Source: Lewinellaceae bacterium
Lineage (GTDB): Bacteria; Bacteroidota; Bacteroidia; Chitinophagales; Saprospiraceae
Assembly (NCBI GenBank): GCA_020636075.1
Contig: JACJYO010000005.1
Span: 434,001 to 498,000 of the forward strand
Direction: 5' to 3'
Length of the DNA: 64,000 nucleotides
Shown: in pieces, positions 51,872 to 59,731 of the stretch
Layout: each line of letters opens with the position of its first letter
Position numbering within the stretch: the first letter of the stretch is position 1
Translations under genes and position numbers: made by a program
Notes under the pieces: generated by a model
Seen by the model: only the letters and a program-made list of their open reading frames with translations
Databases searched by the model: none
Told to the model about the DNA's origin: nothing

Positions 51872-52720
51872 CTAACGCAGCGCCTCTGCCCGCCGCTCGG
51901 CCATGCGTTCCTTCATCACGCGCCAGCTGGGGCCCATCAGGCGGTTCATACTTTTGTCCACAACATAGTGGCGGGCAATATTCGCCAGACCGCGCATGCG
52001 CGCCGGAATAGAATCGAACGAACGCAGGCTGATCGAGTAGCCGCCATCGGTGTATTCGATGTAGTGCCAATAGCCGGAAGGCATAAACAGCGATTCGCCC
52101 GGCTGTAGCAAAACCTCATAGCCGCAGGCATTTGCCAGAGCCGGGAATTTGGCATAATCCGGATTGTTCAGGTCGACATAACTGGCCACTGTGAACGGAT
52201 GCTGGTAGAGGTTCCGGCTTTGATCGTGCGGGAAAAGAATTACCCGCTTGCGGCCGTGAATTTGATTTAGAAAAACATGGCTCATGTCGATGTCGTAGTG
52301 CAGGGCGACATGTGAACCTTCGCCACCGAAAAACATGAACGGCAGTTCATCGATAAACCCGTCCATGATGGTGGGGATGTGAAAATCGCGGCGCAATTCA
52401 GGTGCTGCGCGAAAAATATTCCAGAGGAATATGCGCAGATCGCTGGGGCCGGCTTCGAGGATTTCGAGGTATTCGGCAAAGGAAATGATCATGTCGGGCG
52501 TCATGTAGCCTTTGCCGGGTTTGGAATAGTTGTTTGAAACAACCGGCACGCGGAGGTGGCCGTATCGTTGTTTAAAATGCGCAGTGGTCCAGCGCTGGCG
52601 GGCGGGCCAATGTTGCGTGAGGTCCGTAAAAACAACCGGACGCATAGGGTACAGGTACTCCTGTGCAAATGTTTCGCGCGACAGTCCGCTGCGGCGATCG
52701 ACGGGTTTGAGTTTCAACAT
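51872..52720 (-). CDS. JmjC/cupin_8-type 2-oxoglutarate-dependent oxygenase-like protein
   Basis: The 282-residue protein (MLKLKPVDRRSGLSRETF) has PVVFTDLTQHWPA, an iron-binding HxD in VALHYDIDMSHVF, GRKRVILFPHDQ for the co-substrate Lys, and a distal His in MPSGYWHYIEY. This is the FIH/JmjC-type cupin_8 layout of protein or small-molecule hydroxylases. The target is unknown. The ATG at 52720 is chosen because upstream residues are unlike the family. It is divergent from the transketolase gene. Confidence 0.88.
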   Translation of the reverse strand: MLKLKPVDRRSGLSRETFAQEYLYPMRPVVFTDLTQHWPARQRWTTAHFKQRYGHLRVPVVSNNYSKPGKGYMTPDMIISFAEYLEILEAGPSDLRIFLWNIFRAAPELRRDFHIPTIMDGFIDELPFMFFGGEGSHVALHYDIDMSHVFLNQIHGRKRVILFPHDQSRNLYQHPFTVASYVDLNNPDYAKFPALANACGYEVLLQPGESLFMPSGYWHYIEYTDGGYSISLRSFDSIPARMRGLANIARHYVVDKSMNRLMGPSWRVMKERMAERRAEALR

Positions 52721-52872
52721 AATGCAACGGCATTTTGTGAAAAAAAAGAGCACACGAAAAATTCTGGTCTGGATTCCCAGCCTGCAAAAGTACGCAGGAA
52801 ACTGATTTTCAAAAACAGGGCCCGCCATTTGACAAAAATCCATCAGACAGGTTGCAGAAAACGAGCGCAATG

Positions 52873-52902
52873 TTGGGAACTTCCGGTTGTTGTCTAACTT
52901 TG
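52873..52902 (+). promoter_or_regulatory. TTG-N19-TAACTTTG promoter of the transketolase genes
   Basis: TTG (52873-52875) and TAACTTTG (52895-52902) fit the two-part Bacteroidota consensus with 19-bp spacing. It is 50 bp before the ATG at 52953. Confidence 0.65.
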
Positions 52903-52952
52903 TGGCGCCGGACATTTTTCCTTGCCTTCATTACCCCGGCTTATTTCCATAT

Positions 52953-53804
52953 ATGGCTGACATTTCCAAACTACATGAATTGTGCACACAGGTCCGCCGC
53001 GACATTTTGCGCATGGTATATGCCGTGCAAAGTGGCCACCCCGGCGCCTCCCTGGGCTGCACCGAATTTTTTGTGGCGCTGTACGGCGCCGTAATGAAAC
53101 ACTCCCCCAAACCTTTCCGGATGGAAGGCAAAAACCAGGACCTGTTTTTCCTGTCCAATGGTCATATTTCGCCGGTGTGGTACAGCGTGCTTTCCCGGAG
53201 CGGCTATTTCCCGGTGCCGGAGCTGGCTACCTTCCGGAAAATCAACTCCCGCCTGCAAGGGCACCCGGCCACGCACGAGGGCCTGCCTGGTATTCGGGTG
53301 GCCTCCGGTTCGCTGGGACAGGGGATGTCGGTAGCCATCGGCGCCGCGCTCACCAAGCGCCTCAACGGCGACAAACGCTGGGTGTTTTGCCTGACCGGCG
53401 ACGGGGAGTTGCAGGAAGGACAATGTTGGGAAGCGATGCTTTTCGCCGCTCACCACAAGGTGGACAACCTGATCGTGACGGTCGACTGGAACGGCCAGCA
53501 GATCGACGGCGCCAACGACGACGTGATCAGCCTGGGCAACCTGCCGGCCAAGTGGAAAGCCTTTGGCTGGGATGTGCTCATCCTTGAGCATGGTAACGAC
53601 CTGGAAAAGGTGATCGCCATGCTTCGCCGCGCCAAACGCCGTACCGGCAAAGGCAAACCCGTCGTCATTCTGATGAAAACCGAAATGGGCTATGGCGTCG
53701 ACTTTATGCAGGGCACACACGCCTGGCACGGCAAAGCACCCAACGAAGAACAGTTTGCAAAGGCGATGGCGCAGCTGCCGGAAACTGCGCTGGGAGATTA
53801 TTGA
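52953..53804 (+). CDS. Transketolase, N-terminal (thiamine-diphosphate-binding) subunit
   Basis: The 283-residue protein (MADISKLHELCTQVRRDILR) has SGHPGASLGCTEFFVALY, SNGHISPVWYS, GSLGQGMSVAIG and the thiamine diphosphate motif GDGELQEGQCWEAMLFAAHHKVDNLI. It is the first half of a split transketolase; the second half is encoded 178 bp downstream. The enzyme moves two-carbon ketol units in the pentose phosphate pathway. Confidence 0.93.
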   Translation: MADISKLHELCTQVRRDILRMVYAVQSGHPGASLGCTEFFVALYGAVMKHSPKPFRMEGKNQDLFFLSNGHISPVWYSVLSRSGYFPVPELATFRKINSRLQGHPATHEGLPGIRVASGSLGQGMSVAIGAALTKRLNGDKRWVFCLTGDGELQEGQCWEAMLFAAHHKVDNLIVTVDWNGQQIDGANDDVISLGNLPAKWKAFGWDVLILEHGNDLEKVIAMLRRAKRRTGKGKPVVILMKTEMGYGVDFMQGTHAWHGKAPNEEQFAKAMAQLPETALGDY

Positions 53805-53810
53805 TTGTTT

Positions 53811-53965
53811 ACACGCCGTAGCTTTAGCGGAGGTGTGCGGAGTGCGGAGTGCGGATTACGGAGTGCGGATTGGTTCACCTTTTCGGTGCATTGTAGTTCA
53901 GTACTTTGAATGACCCCAATGACTTAAAAAATTGACCAACCCGCCTACGCTAAGGCTACGGCGGG
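53811..53965. repeat. Two palindromic copies and GTGCGGA repeats between transketolase halves
   Basis: CGCCGTAGCTTTAGCGGAGG (within 53811-53837) and the inverted relative CCGCCTACGCTAAGGCTACG (starting 53941) belong to one family. Between them lie direct repeats of GTGCGGA/GTGCGGATT (53834-53871). The 178-bp gap separates two genes whose products must act together. Confidence 0.75.
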
Positions 53966-53982
53966 TAAAAAAAGAGCAAAAC

Positions 53983-54948
53983 ATGAAACTTTCCGATATC
54001 GTTAGCACCGGCAAAAAGGCAACCCGCGAGGGCTTCGGCGCCGGATTTCTTGAAATTGGCCGCCAAAACCCGGAAGTTGTCGGGCTCACTGCCGACCTGA
54101 TGGGCTCGCTGCAAATGCAGCATTTTTTTAAAGAATTCCCGGAGCGTTTTTTCCAGTGCGGCATCTCGGAAGCCAACATGATGGGGGTGGCTGCGGGACT
54201 GGCTACGGGCGGTAAAATTCCGTACACCGGCACCTTTGCCAATTTCAGCACCGGCCGCGTGTACGATCAGATCCGGCAAAGCATCGCCTACTCCCACAAA
54301 AACGTAAAAATTTGTGCTTCCCACGCCGGCGTTACGCTTGGCGAGGACGGCGCTACCCACCAGATCCTGGAAGATATCGGGATGATGCGCATGCTGCCTG
54401 GCATGGTGGTCATCAATCCCTGCGACTACAACCAGACCAAAGCTGCCACCATGGCCATTGCGGAGTACGACGGCCCCGTGTACCTGCGTTTTGGCCGGCC
54501 CTCCTGGCCCATTTTCACGCCGGAAAATCAGCAATTCAAGATCGGCAAAGCGCTGCACCTGGCTTCCGGCAAAGACGTGAGCATCTTCGCCACGGGCCAC
54601 CTCGTTTGGACCTGCATCGAAGCCGCACAGGAACTGGCTGCCGAAGGCATCTCCTGCGAGATCATCAACATCCACACGATCAAGCCGCTCGACGAAGAGG
54701 CCATCCTCGACTCGGTCAGCAAGACGCGCGCCGTGGTCGTGGCCGAAGAACACCAGCGCAACGGCGGCCTGGGCGACGCCATCGCCAACCTGCTGGTGCA
54801 CCGCCTCCCCGTGCCCATGGAATATGTGGGCGTCAACGACTCCTTCGGGGAAAGCGGCAAGCCGATGGAACTGCTCGACAAGTACGGTTTGGGGAAAAAG
54901 GATGTGCTGTGGGCGGTGAAGGATGTTTTGGATCGGAAGAAGGGTTAG
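53983..54948 (+). CDS. Transketolase, C-terminal (pyrimidine-binding) subunit
   Basis: The 321-residue protein (MKLSDIVSTGKKATREGFG) has FFQCGISEANMMGVAAGLATGG, carrying the Glu that activates thiamine diphosphate, KICASHAGVTLGEDGATHQ and VYLRFGRPSWP, and the C-terminal domain. It completes the enzyme with the product of the gene upstream. The start at 53983 is the first ATG matching related proteins. Palindromic repeats lie on both sides of the gene. Confidence 0.93.
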   Translation: MKLSDIVSTGKKATREGFGAGFLEIGRQNPEVVGLTADLMGSLQMQHFFKEFPERFFQCGISEANMMGVAAGLATGGKIPYTGTFANFSTGRVYDQIRQSIAYSHKNVKICASHAGVTLGEDGATHQILEDIGMMRMLPGMVVINPCDYNQTKAATMAIAEYDGPVYLRFGRPSWPIFTPENQQFKIGKALHLASGKDVSIFATGHLVWTCIEAAQELAAEGISCEIINIHTIKPLDEEAILDSVSKTRAVVVAEEHQRNGGLGDAIANLLVHRLPVPMEYVGVNDSFGESGKPMELLDKYGLGKKDVLWAVKDVLDRKKG

Positions 54949-54950
54949 TG

Positions 54951-55253
54951 TTTTTTCACCACGGAGGCACGGAGAGCACGGAGATGCCGTTCTCGTCCTA
55001 GGGCTTTTACGGTTTCACATAGAAAACAGATAGTATTGGTCAGACGACTTCGAGTCGTCAGACCAATACGCGCGGTCCGACGACTCAAAGTCGTCTGACC
55101 GCTAATCACATTTATCGAACTACTATGTGAAACCGTATAAGCCCTAGGACGAGTGTTCGCATGGCCTGTTAACCATACGAGGCTTGGAGAACACGGAGTT
55201 TTTTTCTTTGCGAAATATGAAACTCCGTGTCCTCTGTGCCTCCGTGGTGAAAA
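54951..55253. repeat. Outer inverted repeat (CACGGAG family) interrupted by another element
   Basis: TTCACCACGGAGGCACGGAG (within 54951-54983) is complementary to CTCCGTGTCCTCTGTGCCTC and following bases (55221-55253). The right arm also forms a smaller palindrome AACACGGAGTT/AAACTCCGTGT (55190-55230). The element at 54992-55153 sits inside it. Confidence 0.85.
54992..55153. mobile_element. 162-bp MITE/REP-like element with 31-bp terminal inverted repeats
   Basis: The 31-bp ends (54992-55022 and 55123-55153, starting CTCGTCCTAGGG) are complementary with one mismatch. Inside are a perfect 16-bp-stem hairpin at 55034-55068 (TATTGGTCAGACGACT) and a 12-bp-stem hairpin at 55074-55100 with one mismatch. 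There is no open reading frame and no obvious target-site duplication. I infer a non-autonomous palindromic element. Confidence 0.75.
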
Positions 55254-55264
55254 CAGAATTCTCT

Positions 55265-55272
55265 TACCTTTG
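55265..55272 (+). promoter_or_regulatory. Bacteroidota -7 box of the PLP enzyme gene
   Basis: TACCTTTG fits TANNTTTG and stands 31 bp before the ATG at 55304. Confidence 0.55.
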
Positions 55273-55303
55273 CCGCCCCTGATCACAACAACTAAATTCA
55301 GCA

Positions 55304-56449
55304 ATGAAATTCGCCACCAAGGTCATCCATGCCGGCATTGATCCGGACCCTTCGACCGGCGCCATTATGACGCCGATTTTTCAAACGTCCACTTACGTAC
55401 AAGCTGCGCCCGGCGACCACAAGGGCTACGAATACGCCCGCACCCAAAACCCTACCCGCTCGGCGCTGGAGAAAAACCTGGCTGCCCTCGAAAACGGCGT
55501 CGATGCCATCTGTTTCGGCTCCGGCCTGGCAGCGCAGGATGCCGTGATCAAGCTGCTGAAAAGCGGCGACGAGGTGCTGGCCTGCAACGACCTCTACGGC
55601 GGCTCCTATCGCCAGATGGTCAATGTATTCGGCAACTGGGGCCTCAAAAGCCGCTACATCGACATGTCGGATGCCTCCGTCATAGAGGCCGCCATCGGGC
55701 CCGACACGAAGGTGATCTGGATCGAGTCGCCGACCAACCCCATGCTGAACATCATCGACATCGAGGCGATCGCTGCGGTGGCCCGCAAACGCGGCATCCT
55801 GACCGTGGTCGACAACACCTTCGCGACGCCCTTCCTGCAAAACCCGCTCGACCTGGGCGCCGACATCGTGCTGCACTCCGCCACCAAATACCTGGGCGGC
55901 CACTCCGACGCCATCCATGGCTGCCTGATCGTCAAAGACGCCGAACTGGCCCAGCGCCTGCACTACATCCAGAACGCTACCGGCGCCGTGCCCGGGCCGC
56001 AGGACTGCTTCCTCATCCTGCGCGGCATCAAAACCCTGCACCTGCGCATGCAGCGCGCCTGCGAAAACGCCGAAGTAATCGCCCGTTATCTGGCCGGGCA
56101 CCCGGCAGTGGCCAAGGTGTTCTGGCCGGGCTTCGAAAGCCACCCCGGACACGCCATCGCCAAGCGGCAGATGCGCATGTTCGGCGGCATTGTATCCTTC
56201 GATCTGAAAAACAACACCGAAGCGGCAGCCCGCACGGTGCTCAGCAGCACCCACTTGTTCTCCCTGGCCGAATCGCTGGGCGGCGTGGAGTCGCTGATCG
56301 ACCACCCGGCCACGATGACGCACGGCAGCATCCCGCGCGAAGAGCGCCTGAAAGTGGGGCTCACCGATACGCTGATGCGGCTGAGCGTGGGGATTGAAGA
56401 TGCGGAGGATTTGGTGGCCGATTTGAAAAACGCTTTGGCAAGTATCTGA
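55304..56449 (+). CDS. Cys/Met metabolism PLP-dependent enzyme (cystathionine gamma-synthase/lyase type)
   Basis: The 381-residue protein has TSTYVQAAPGDHKGYEYART, SGLAAQDAVIKLL, ESPTNPMLNIIDI and the PLP lysine in LHSATKYLGGHSD. This is the cystathionine gamma-synthase/beta-lyase/gamma-lyase family, which works on sulphur-containing amino acids; the exact reaction is not decided. The last 127 bp and the terminator behind the gene are duplicated at 58266-58526, beyond the HipBST genes. Confidence 0.92.
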   Translation: MKFATKVIHAGIDPDPSTGAIMTPIFQTSTYVQAAPGDHKGYEYARTQNPTRSALEKNLAALENGVDAICFGSGLAAQDAVIKLLKSGDEVLACNDLYGGSYRQMVNVFGNWGLKSRYIDMSDASVIEAAIGPDTKVIWIESPTNPMLNIIDIEAIAAVARKRGILTVVDNTFATPFLQNPLDLGADIVLHSATKYLGGHSDAIHGCLIVKDAELAQRLHYIQNATGAVPGPQDCFLILRGIKTLHLRMQRACENAEVIARYLAGHPAVAKVFWPGFESHPGHAIAKRQMRMFGGIVSFDLKNNTEAAARTVLSSTHLFSLAESLGGVESLIDHPATMTHGSIPREERLKVGLTDTLMRLSVGIEDAEDLVADLKNALASI

Positions 56450-56584
56450 CAAGTAAGCGCTTGCAAGCGAAGGGAATTTGGATTTGATTTATTTCCCTTA
56501 TTGTAAACTTCGCTTGACCAGGATTTCTGAAATATACTTTTTGTGCACCGCCCTTTCTCCGGGATTTTCTGGGGGAAGGGCGGT
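56323..56584 (+). repeat. PLP-gene 3'-end direct repeat, copy 1
   Basis: From CGGCAGCATC inside the PLP gene to the end of its terminator, 262 bp recur at 58266-58526 with about nine substitutions and one single-base gap by eye. The two copies bracket the HipBST module. Confidence 0.93.
56547..56584 (+). terminator. Terminator-like hairpin of the PLP gene
   Basis: ACCGCCCTT (56547-56555) pairs with AAGGGCGGT (56576-56584), with extra CTCC/GGGG pairing inside. It is followed by TTGG rather than a long T-run. The same hairpin is part of the second direct repeat. Confidence 0.6.
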
Positions 56585-56649
56585 TTGGTATTGAGCAGGG
56601 AGGGGCATCTTAACGCGGAGAAAAGGTTCAAATCAATTTTGAAAAATTA

Positions 56650-56747
56650 TACCTAATTGCATGTAATTTTTTAAAAACAATCACTTTTATATGTAAAAGC
56701 ATACAATGAAGGTATTTTTAGTATTTTTGCATGCAAATGCATATAAA
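56650..56747 (+). promoter_or_regulatory. HipBST promoter and operator region
   Basis: A TATTTTTG -7 box lies at 56722-56729. Around it are several short palindromes built from TGCAT/ATGCA and TATG/CATA, for example TATGTAAAAGCATA (about 56691-56704) and ATGCAAATGCAT (about 56731-56742). These are plausible HipB operators for autorepression. Confidence 0.5.
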
Positions 56748-56963
56748 ATGAGTGAATTATCAGACTTTGTAAAGCGCAGAAGAAAGCAATTGGGTCTAAC
56801 CCAGGTAGAATTAGCAGAAAAGGCAGGTGTTGCCCTTACCGTTATCAGAAAGATCGAACAAGACAAAGAAAACCTCAGTTTGTCAAAAGTAAATCAGGTG
56901 CTACAGATGTTCGGTCATGTTTTGGGTCCAATAAATGCAAACCATGAGACAAGGAATAGTTAA
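56748..56963 (+). CDS. hipB: HipB-type helix-turn-helix antitoxin/repressor
   Basis: The 71-residue protein (MSELSDFVKRRRKQLGLTQV) has an XRE/HipB helix-turn-helix: RRKQLGLTQVELAEKAGVALTV with the recognition helix VALTVIRKIEQD. In HipBST systems HipB binds the operators and keeps the kinase in check. I choose the ATG at 56748 rather than an in-frame ATG at 56706, which is upstream of the -7 box. It overlaps the hipS start by 20 bp, a translationally coupled arrangement. Confidence 0.88.
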   Translation: MSELSDFVKRRRKQLGLTQVELAEKAGVALTVIRKIEQDKENLSLSKVNQVLQMFGHVLGPINANHETRNS

Positions 56964-57279
56964 ATACAATAATGTCCTGGCCGGTCTTTTAACGGAAGAA
57001 GATAATGGGGAGTATCTGTTTGTATATGACGAAGCGTATGCGCAAACCTACCCTAAGCAATTCATCACCTTTCAAATGCCGGTGTCCACAAGGCAATACA
57101 GAAGCAAAAGACTGTTCCCATTTTTCGATGGGCTAATTCCCGAAGGATGGCTGTTAAACATTGCAGCTGAAAGCTGGAAAATAAACAAGAATGATCGCAT
57201 GGGACTTCTTCTTGCCTGTTGTCAAAATACTATTGGTGCGGTCAGTGTTCACCCTGTAAACCCTGAAGCCGATGCATAA
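56944..57279 (+). CDS. hipS: HipS-like protein (HipA N-terminal subdomain 1)
   Basis: The 111-residue protein (MRQGIVKYNNVLAGLLTEED) is the small N-terminal subdomain of HipA made as a separate protein: FITFQMPVSTRQYRSKRLFPFFDGLIPEGWLL is the family signature. In the tripartite HipBST system of enteropathogenic E. coli this small protein, not HipB, acts as antitoxin. An ATG 9 bp upstream (56935) is also possible. It overlaps hipT by 8 bp. Confidence 0.88.
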   Translation: MRQGIVKYNNVLAGLLTEEDNGEYLFVYDEAYAQTYPKQFITFQMPVSTRQYRSKRLFPFFDGLIPEGWLLNIAAESWKINKNDRMGLLLACCQNTIGAVSVHPVNPEADA

Positions 57280-58216
57280 ATGCTTGTATTGTTATAAGGA
57301 GTTGGATGAAAACCATGTTGACTATCATCCGAAGTGCATCAAAGATTTCTTCGGAACCAAACATGCTCCGGTTTTGCCGTATCGGTTATCAGAGATGGAA
57401 AAATTGGCGAAAAAAGCAGCCATGCTATCCATAACTGTTCCGGGTGTTCAACCAAAATTGTCTTTGGGATGGATCAAAGAAGAACTGAAAAATGGTCACC
57501 AGGGACGATTAACCATTATGGATGCTTTAGAAGGGCACTACATTTTAAAACCACCCAATGCGGATCATCCCCAGATGCCCGAAAACGAGCATGTTTCCAT
57601 GAAGTTGGCCGAATTATTCAAAATAAACATTGTGCCCATCAACATGATTCGTTTGGAATCCGGGGAATTATGTTTCATCACCAAAAGAATCGATCGCAAC
57701 CCGGATGGTTCCAAAAATCACATGATTGACTTTCTGCAAATTCTTGAATTGGAAGATAAATACAAGGGCACAATGGAAAGACTTGGAAAAACCATTGGCG
57801 AGCTGTCTGTAAACACCTTGTTGGACAAGTTGCGCTTTTTCGAATCAACAGTTTTCAACTATATCATCGGCAACAATGATATGCACCTGAAAAACTATTC
57901 GATGTGGTTATCGGATATGGGCTGGGTGCTTTCACCCTTCTACGACCTTTTAAACGTAAAAATGCTATTGCCGAAGGATAAGGAGGATATGGCCCTGCTG
58001 CTGGGCGGCAAAAAGGAGAACTTCAACAAAGGGTATTTCGACCACTTGGGTACCGGATTAAATTTAAATGAAAAACAAATCAATGCAGTGTATAAAAAAC
58101 TTACAAAATGGCTGCCGGAAGCTACTCAACTGATAGAACGTTCTTTTCTCGAACCCGACCGGCAAACAGCCTATAAAGCATTGATATCTCAACGGGTAAG
58201 ACTTTTCACAGAATGA
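57272..58216 (+). CDS. hipT: HipT-like serine/threonine kinase toxin with N-terminal Cys/His cluster
   Basis: The 314-residue protein has a short Cys/His cluster (Cys4, Cys7, His19, Cys22), then the Gly-rich loop in SITVPGVQPKLSL (Ser53-Ile-Thr55, where HipT kinases autophosphorylate), the ATP-binding GHYILKPPNADH, catalytic Asp203 and Asn208 in GNNDMHLKN, and a metal-binding Asp225 in SPFYDLL. It lacks HipA subdomain 1, which HipS supplies. HipT kinases phosphorylate aminoacyl-tRNA synthetases and stop translation; the target here is unknown. Its stop overlaps the ATG of an hsdM stub. Confidence 0.9.
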   Translation: MHKCLYCYKELDENHVDYHPKCIKDFFGTKHAPVLPYRLSEMEKLAKKAAMLSITVPGVQPKLSLGWIKEELKNGHQGRLTIMDALEGHYILKPPNADHPQMPENEHVSMKLAELFKINIVPINMIRLESGELCFITKRIDRNPDGSKNHMIDFLQILELEDKYKGTMERLGKTIGELSVNTLLDKLRFFESTVFNYIIGNNDMHLKNYSMWLSDMGWVLSPFYDLLNVKMLLPKDKEDMALLLGGKKENFNKGYFDHLGTGLNLNEKQINAVYKKLTKWLPEATQLIERSFLEPDRQTAYKALISQRVRLFTE

Positions 58217-58392
58217 CCCAACAAGCACTGGGAAAACACCTCTGGGGCGCAGCCACCCTGCTCCGCGGCAGCATCCCGCGCGAAGAGCGCCTGAAAGTGG
58301 GGCTGACCGATACGCTAATGCGGCTGAGCGTGGGGATTGAAGATGCGGAGGATTTGGTAGCCGATTTGAAAAACGCTTTGGCAAGTATCTGA
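58213..58392 (+). pseudogene. Chimeric remnant: hsdM N-terminus fused to the PLP-gene 3' end
   Basis: The 59-codon frame begins MTQQALGKHLWGAATLLRG, which matches the N-terminus of type I restriction-modification methylase HsdM (LWxAAxxLRGxID). At the Gly-Ser-Ile codons it changes into the C-terminus of the upstream PLP enzyme (SIPREERLKVGL to LKNALASI). The junction is a shared CGGCAGCATC. The rest of hsdM is gone. The ATG overlaps the hipT stop (ATGA), so the intact ancestor was probably an hipBST-hsdM operon. Confidence 0.8.
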
Positions 58393-58526
58393 CAAATAAG
58401 CGCTTGTAAGCGAAGGGAATTTGGATTAGATTTGTTTTCCTTATTGTAAACTTCGCTTGACCAGGATTTCTGAAATATACTTTTTGTGCACCGCCCTTTC
58501 TCCGGGATTTCCGGGGGAAGGGCGGT
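58266..58526 (+). repeat. PLP-gene 3'-end direct repeat, copy 2
   Basis: The 261-bp copy of 56323-56584 includes the last codons, stop codon and terminator hairpin of the PLP gene. It keeps the reading frame, so divergence is recent or the copies exchange sequence. Confidence 0.93.
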
Positions 58527-58578
58527 GTGTTTATATCTAGCACCTAACCTTTCCCACTTGATCAAAATTCAAATCACT

Positions 58579-59578
58579 ATGGCAAACATTCAACAAATTG
58601 TCAAAGAGATAAAAAAGTCTCTCTCATCCTTTGATCTCAATAAAGCAGTCGAGATGTCTGATAATGAAGCCAAGACCAGAATGTATTTGGTTGAACCTTT
58701 TTGAAATTCTAAGATTTAACAGAGGGTTTGAAAATGGCAATTTAGTTCCTGAATATGATGCTGATTTTGCCAATCTTAAAGGTAAAAAGGTTGATTATGC
58801 AATACTCATAAGGAACAAACCTGAAATTATCATTGAAGTAAAGAAAGAGGAACCAAATTAGGTGACAAGAATGTTGCCCAGTTGAACGAGTACTTTTTTA
58901 ATACCAGTGATTGTAAAATTGGCATACTTACTAACGGTATTGACTTTCAATTTTATTGCAGAAATAACAATGCTGGATTTGGATTACATCCCACGCCGTT
59001 TTATGTATTTAACTGGGAGAATATTGAAGGAAGTCAATTAGAAAAGCTTGCTGAATTATATGCAACATCGCTAGATGTGAAAAATATAATTGAATCTGCC
59101 CAAGACTTTTTTATGGAAGGCTTTGAAGAAGCGCTTTTAAAGACTTTGCAACCCATCAAAAGATTTCATTAAGGCTGTTTTTGCACATATGGATGGCAAC
59201 AGGCTTACAGATAATATTGAAAATCAAATTCAGATTTGATCAATTCTATTTCTATTAAGTCCGCTCTGATCGGTTAATAATTGAAGAATCGAGCAAAATG
59301 AACTCTGGAGTAATCACCACAGAAGGTGAATTAAAGGTATTTCACATCATTAAAACAATATTGCGCAACATAAGCAAATTGATACCAACCAAATTGGTTA
59401 TCGAGATTTTAAAGGAAAGTTCAGCATATTCTCGATGATAATCAAAGAAAAATTTGCGATCTATATATCTCTCCAACAAATCAAAAATAGATATCGATGG
59501 GGATAAAATTGATATTCCGGATATGGATAGTATTATCAAACTAAAGAAAAACTGATTGCAAAAACATTGACATTATAG
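58579..59578 (+). pseudogene. Restriction-type N-terminal domain protein (HSDR_N-like), frameshifted
   Basis: Fragments in successive frames read as one protein of about 330 residues: MANIQQIVKEIKKSLSSFDL.., EAKTRMYLVEPF, EILRFNRGFENG, KKVDYAILIRNKPEIIIEVKK, LNEYFFNTSDCKIGILTNGIDFQFY, then IDIDGDKIDIPDMDSIIKLKK. This fits proteins with the N-terminal nuclease-like domain of type I restriction subunits; VDYAI..IIIEVKK is the D..ExK core. Breaks include one T missing from a T-run near 58702 and one base near 58859; later ones are dense. Either the gene is decaying or the assembly is poor here. Confidence 0.75.
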
Positions 59579-59731
59579 TAAAACCTTCGTTGACCTAACA
59601 TGTTCAAAATTGCAACGCACACGAGCAGGTTTAATTTTAGATTTCAGATACTGTAGGTCAGCAAGGGTTGCTTCCACCCACAAAGCTACCGATAGTAACT
59701 CAGCGCGTTGCCAATCGCTAATTCGCTTACT
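59579..59731. other. Short gap between two broken genes
   Basis: The 153-bp gap has no convincing frame. I see no clear promoter box or palindrome in it. Confidence 0.5.

Larger units (their letters stand above)
54949..55303. other. Intergenic region with nested palindromic elements
   Basis: The 355-bp gap has no coding frame of interest. It is almost entirely an outer inverted repeat (54951-55253) with a second palindromic element inserted (54992-55153), followed by the promoter of the PLP enzyme gene. Confidence 0.8.

Noticed and set aside
55298..56452. 384-codon minus-strand frame
   Set aside because: It mirrors the PLP enzyme gene almost exactly; only the plus strand has catalytic motifs.
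58631..58861. Separate small genes at 58579-58704, 58631-58861 and 58882-59172
   Set aside because: Their translations join end to end into one restriction-type protein, so they are pieces of one broken gene.
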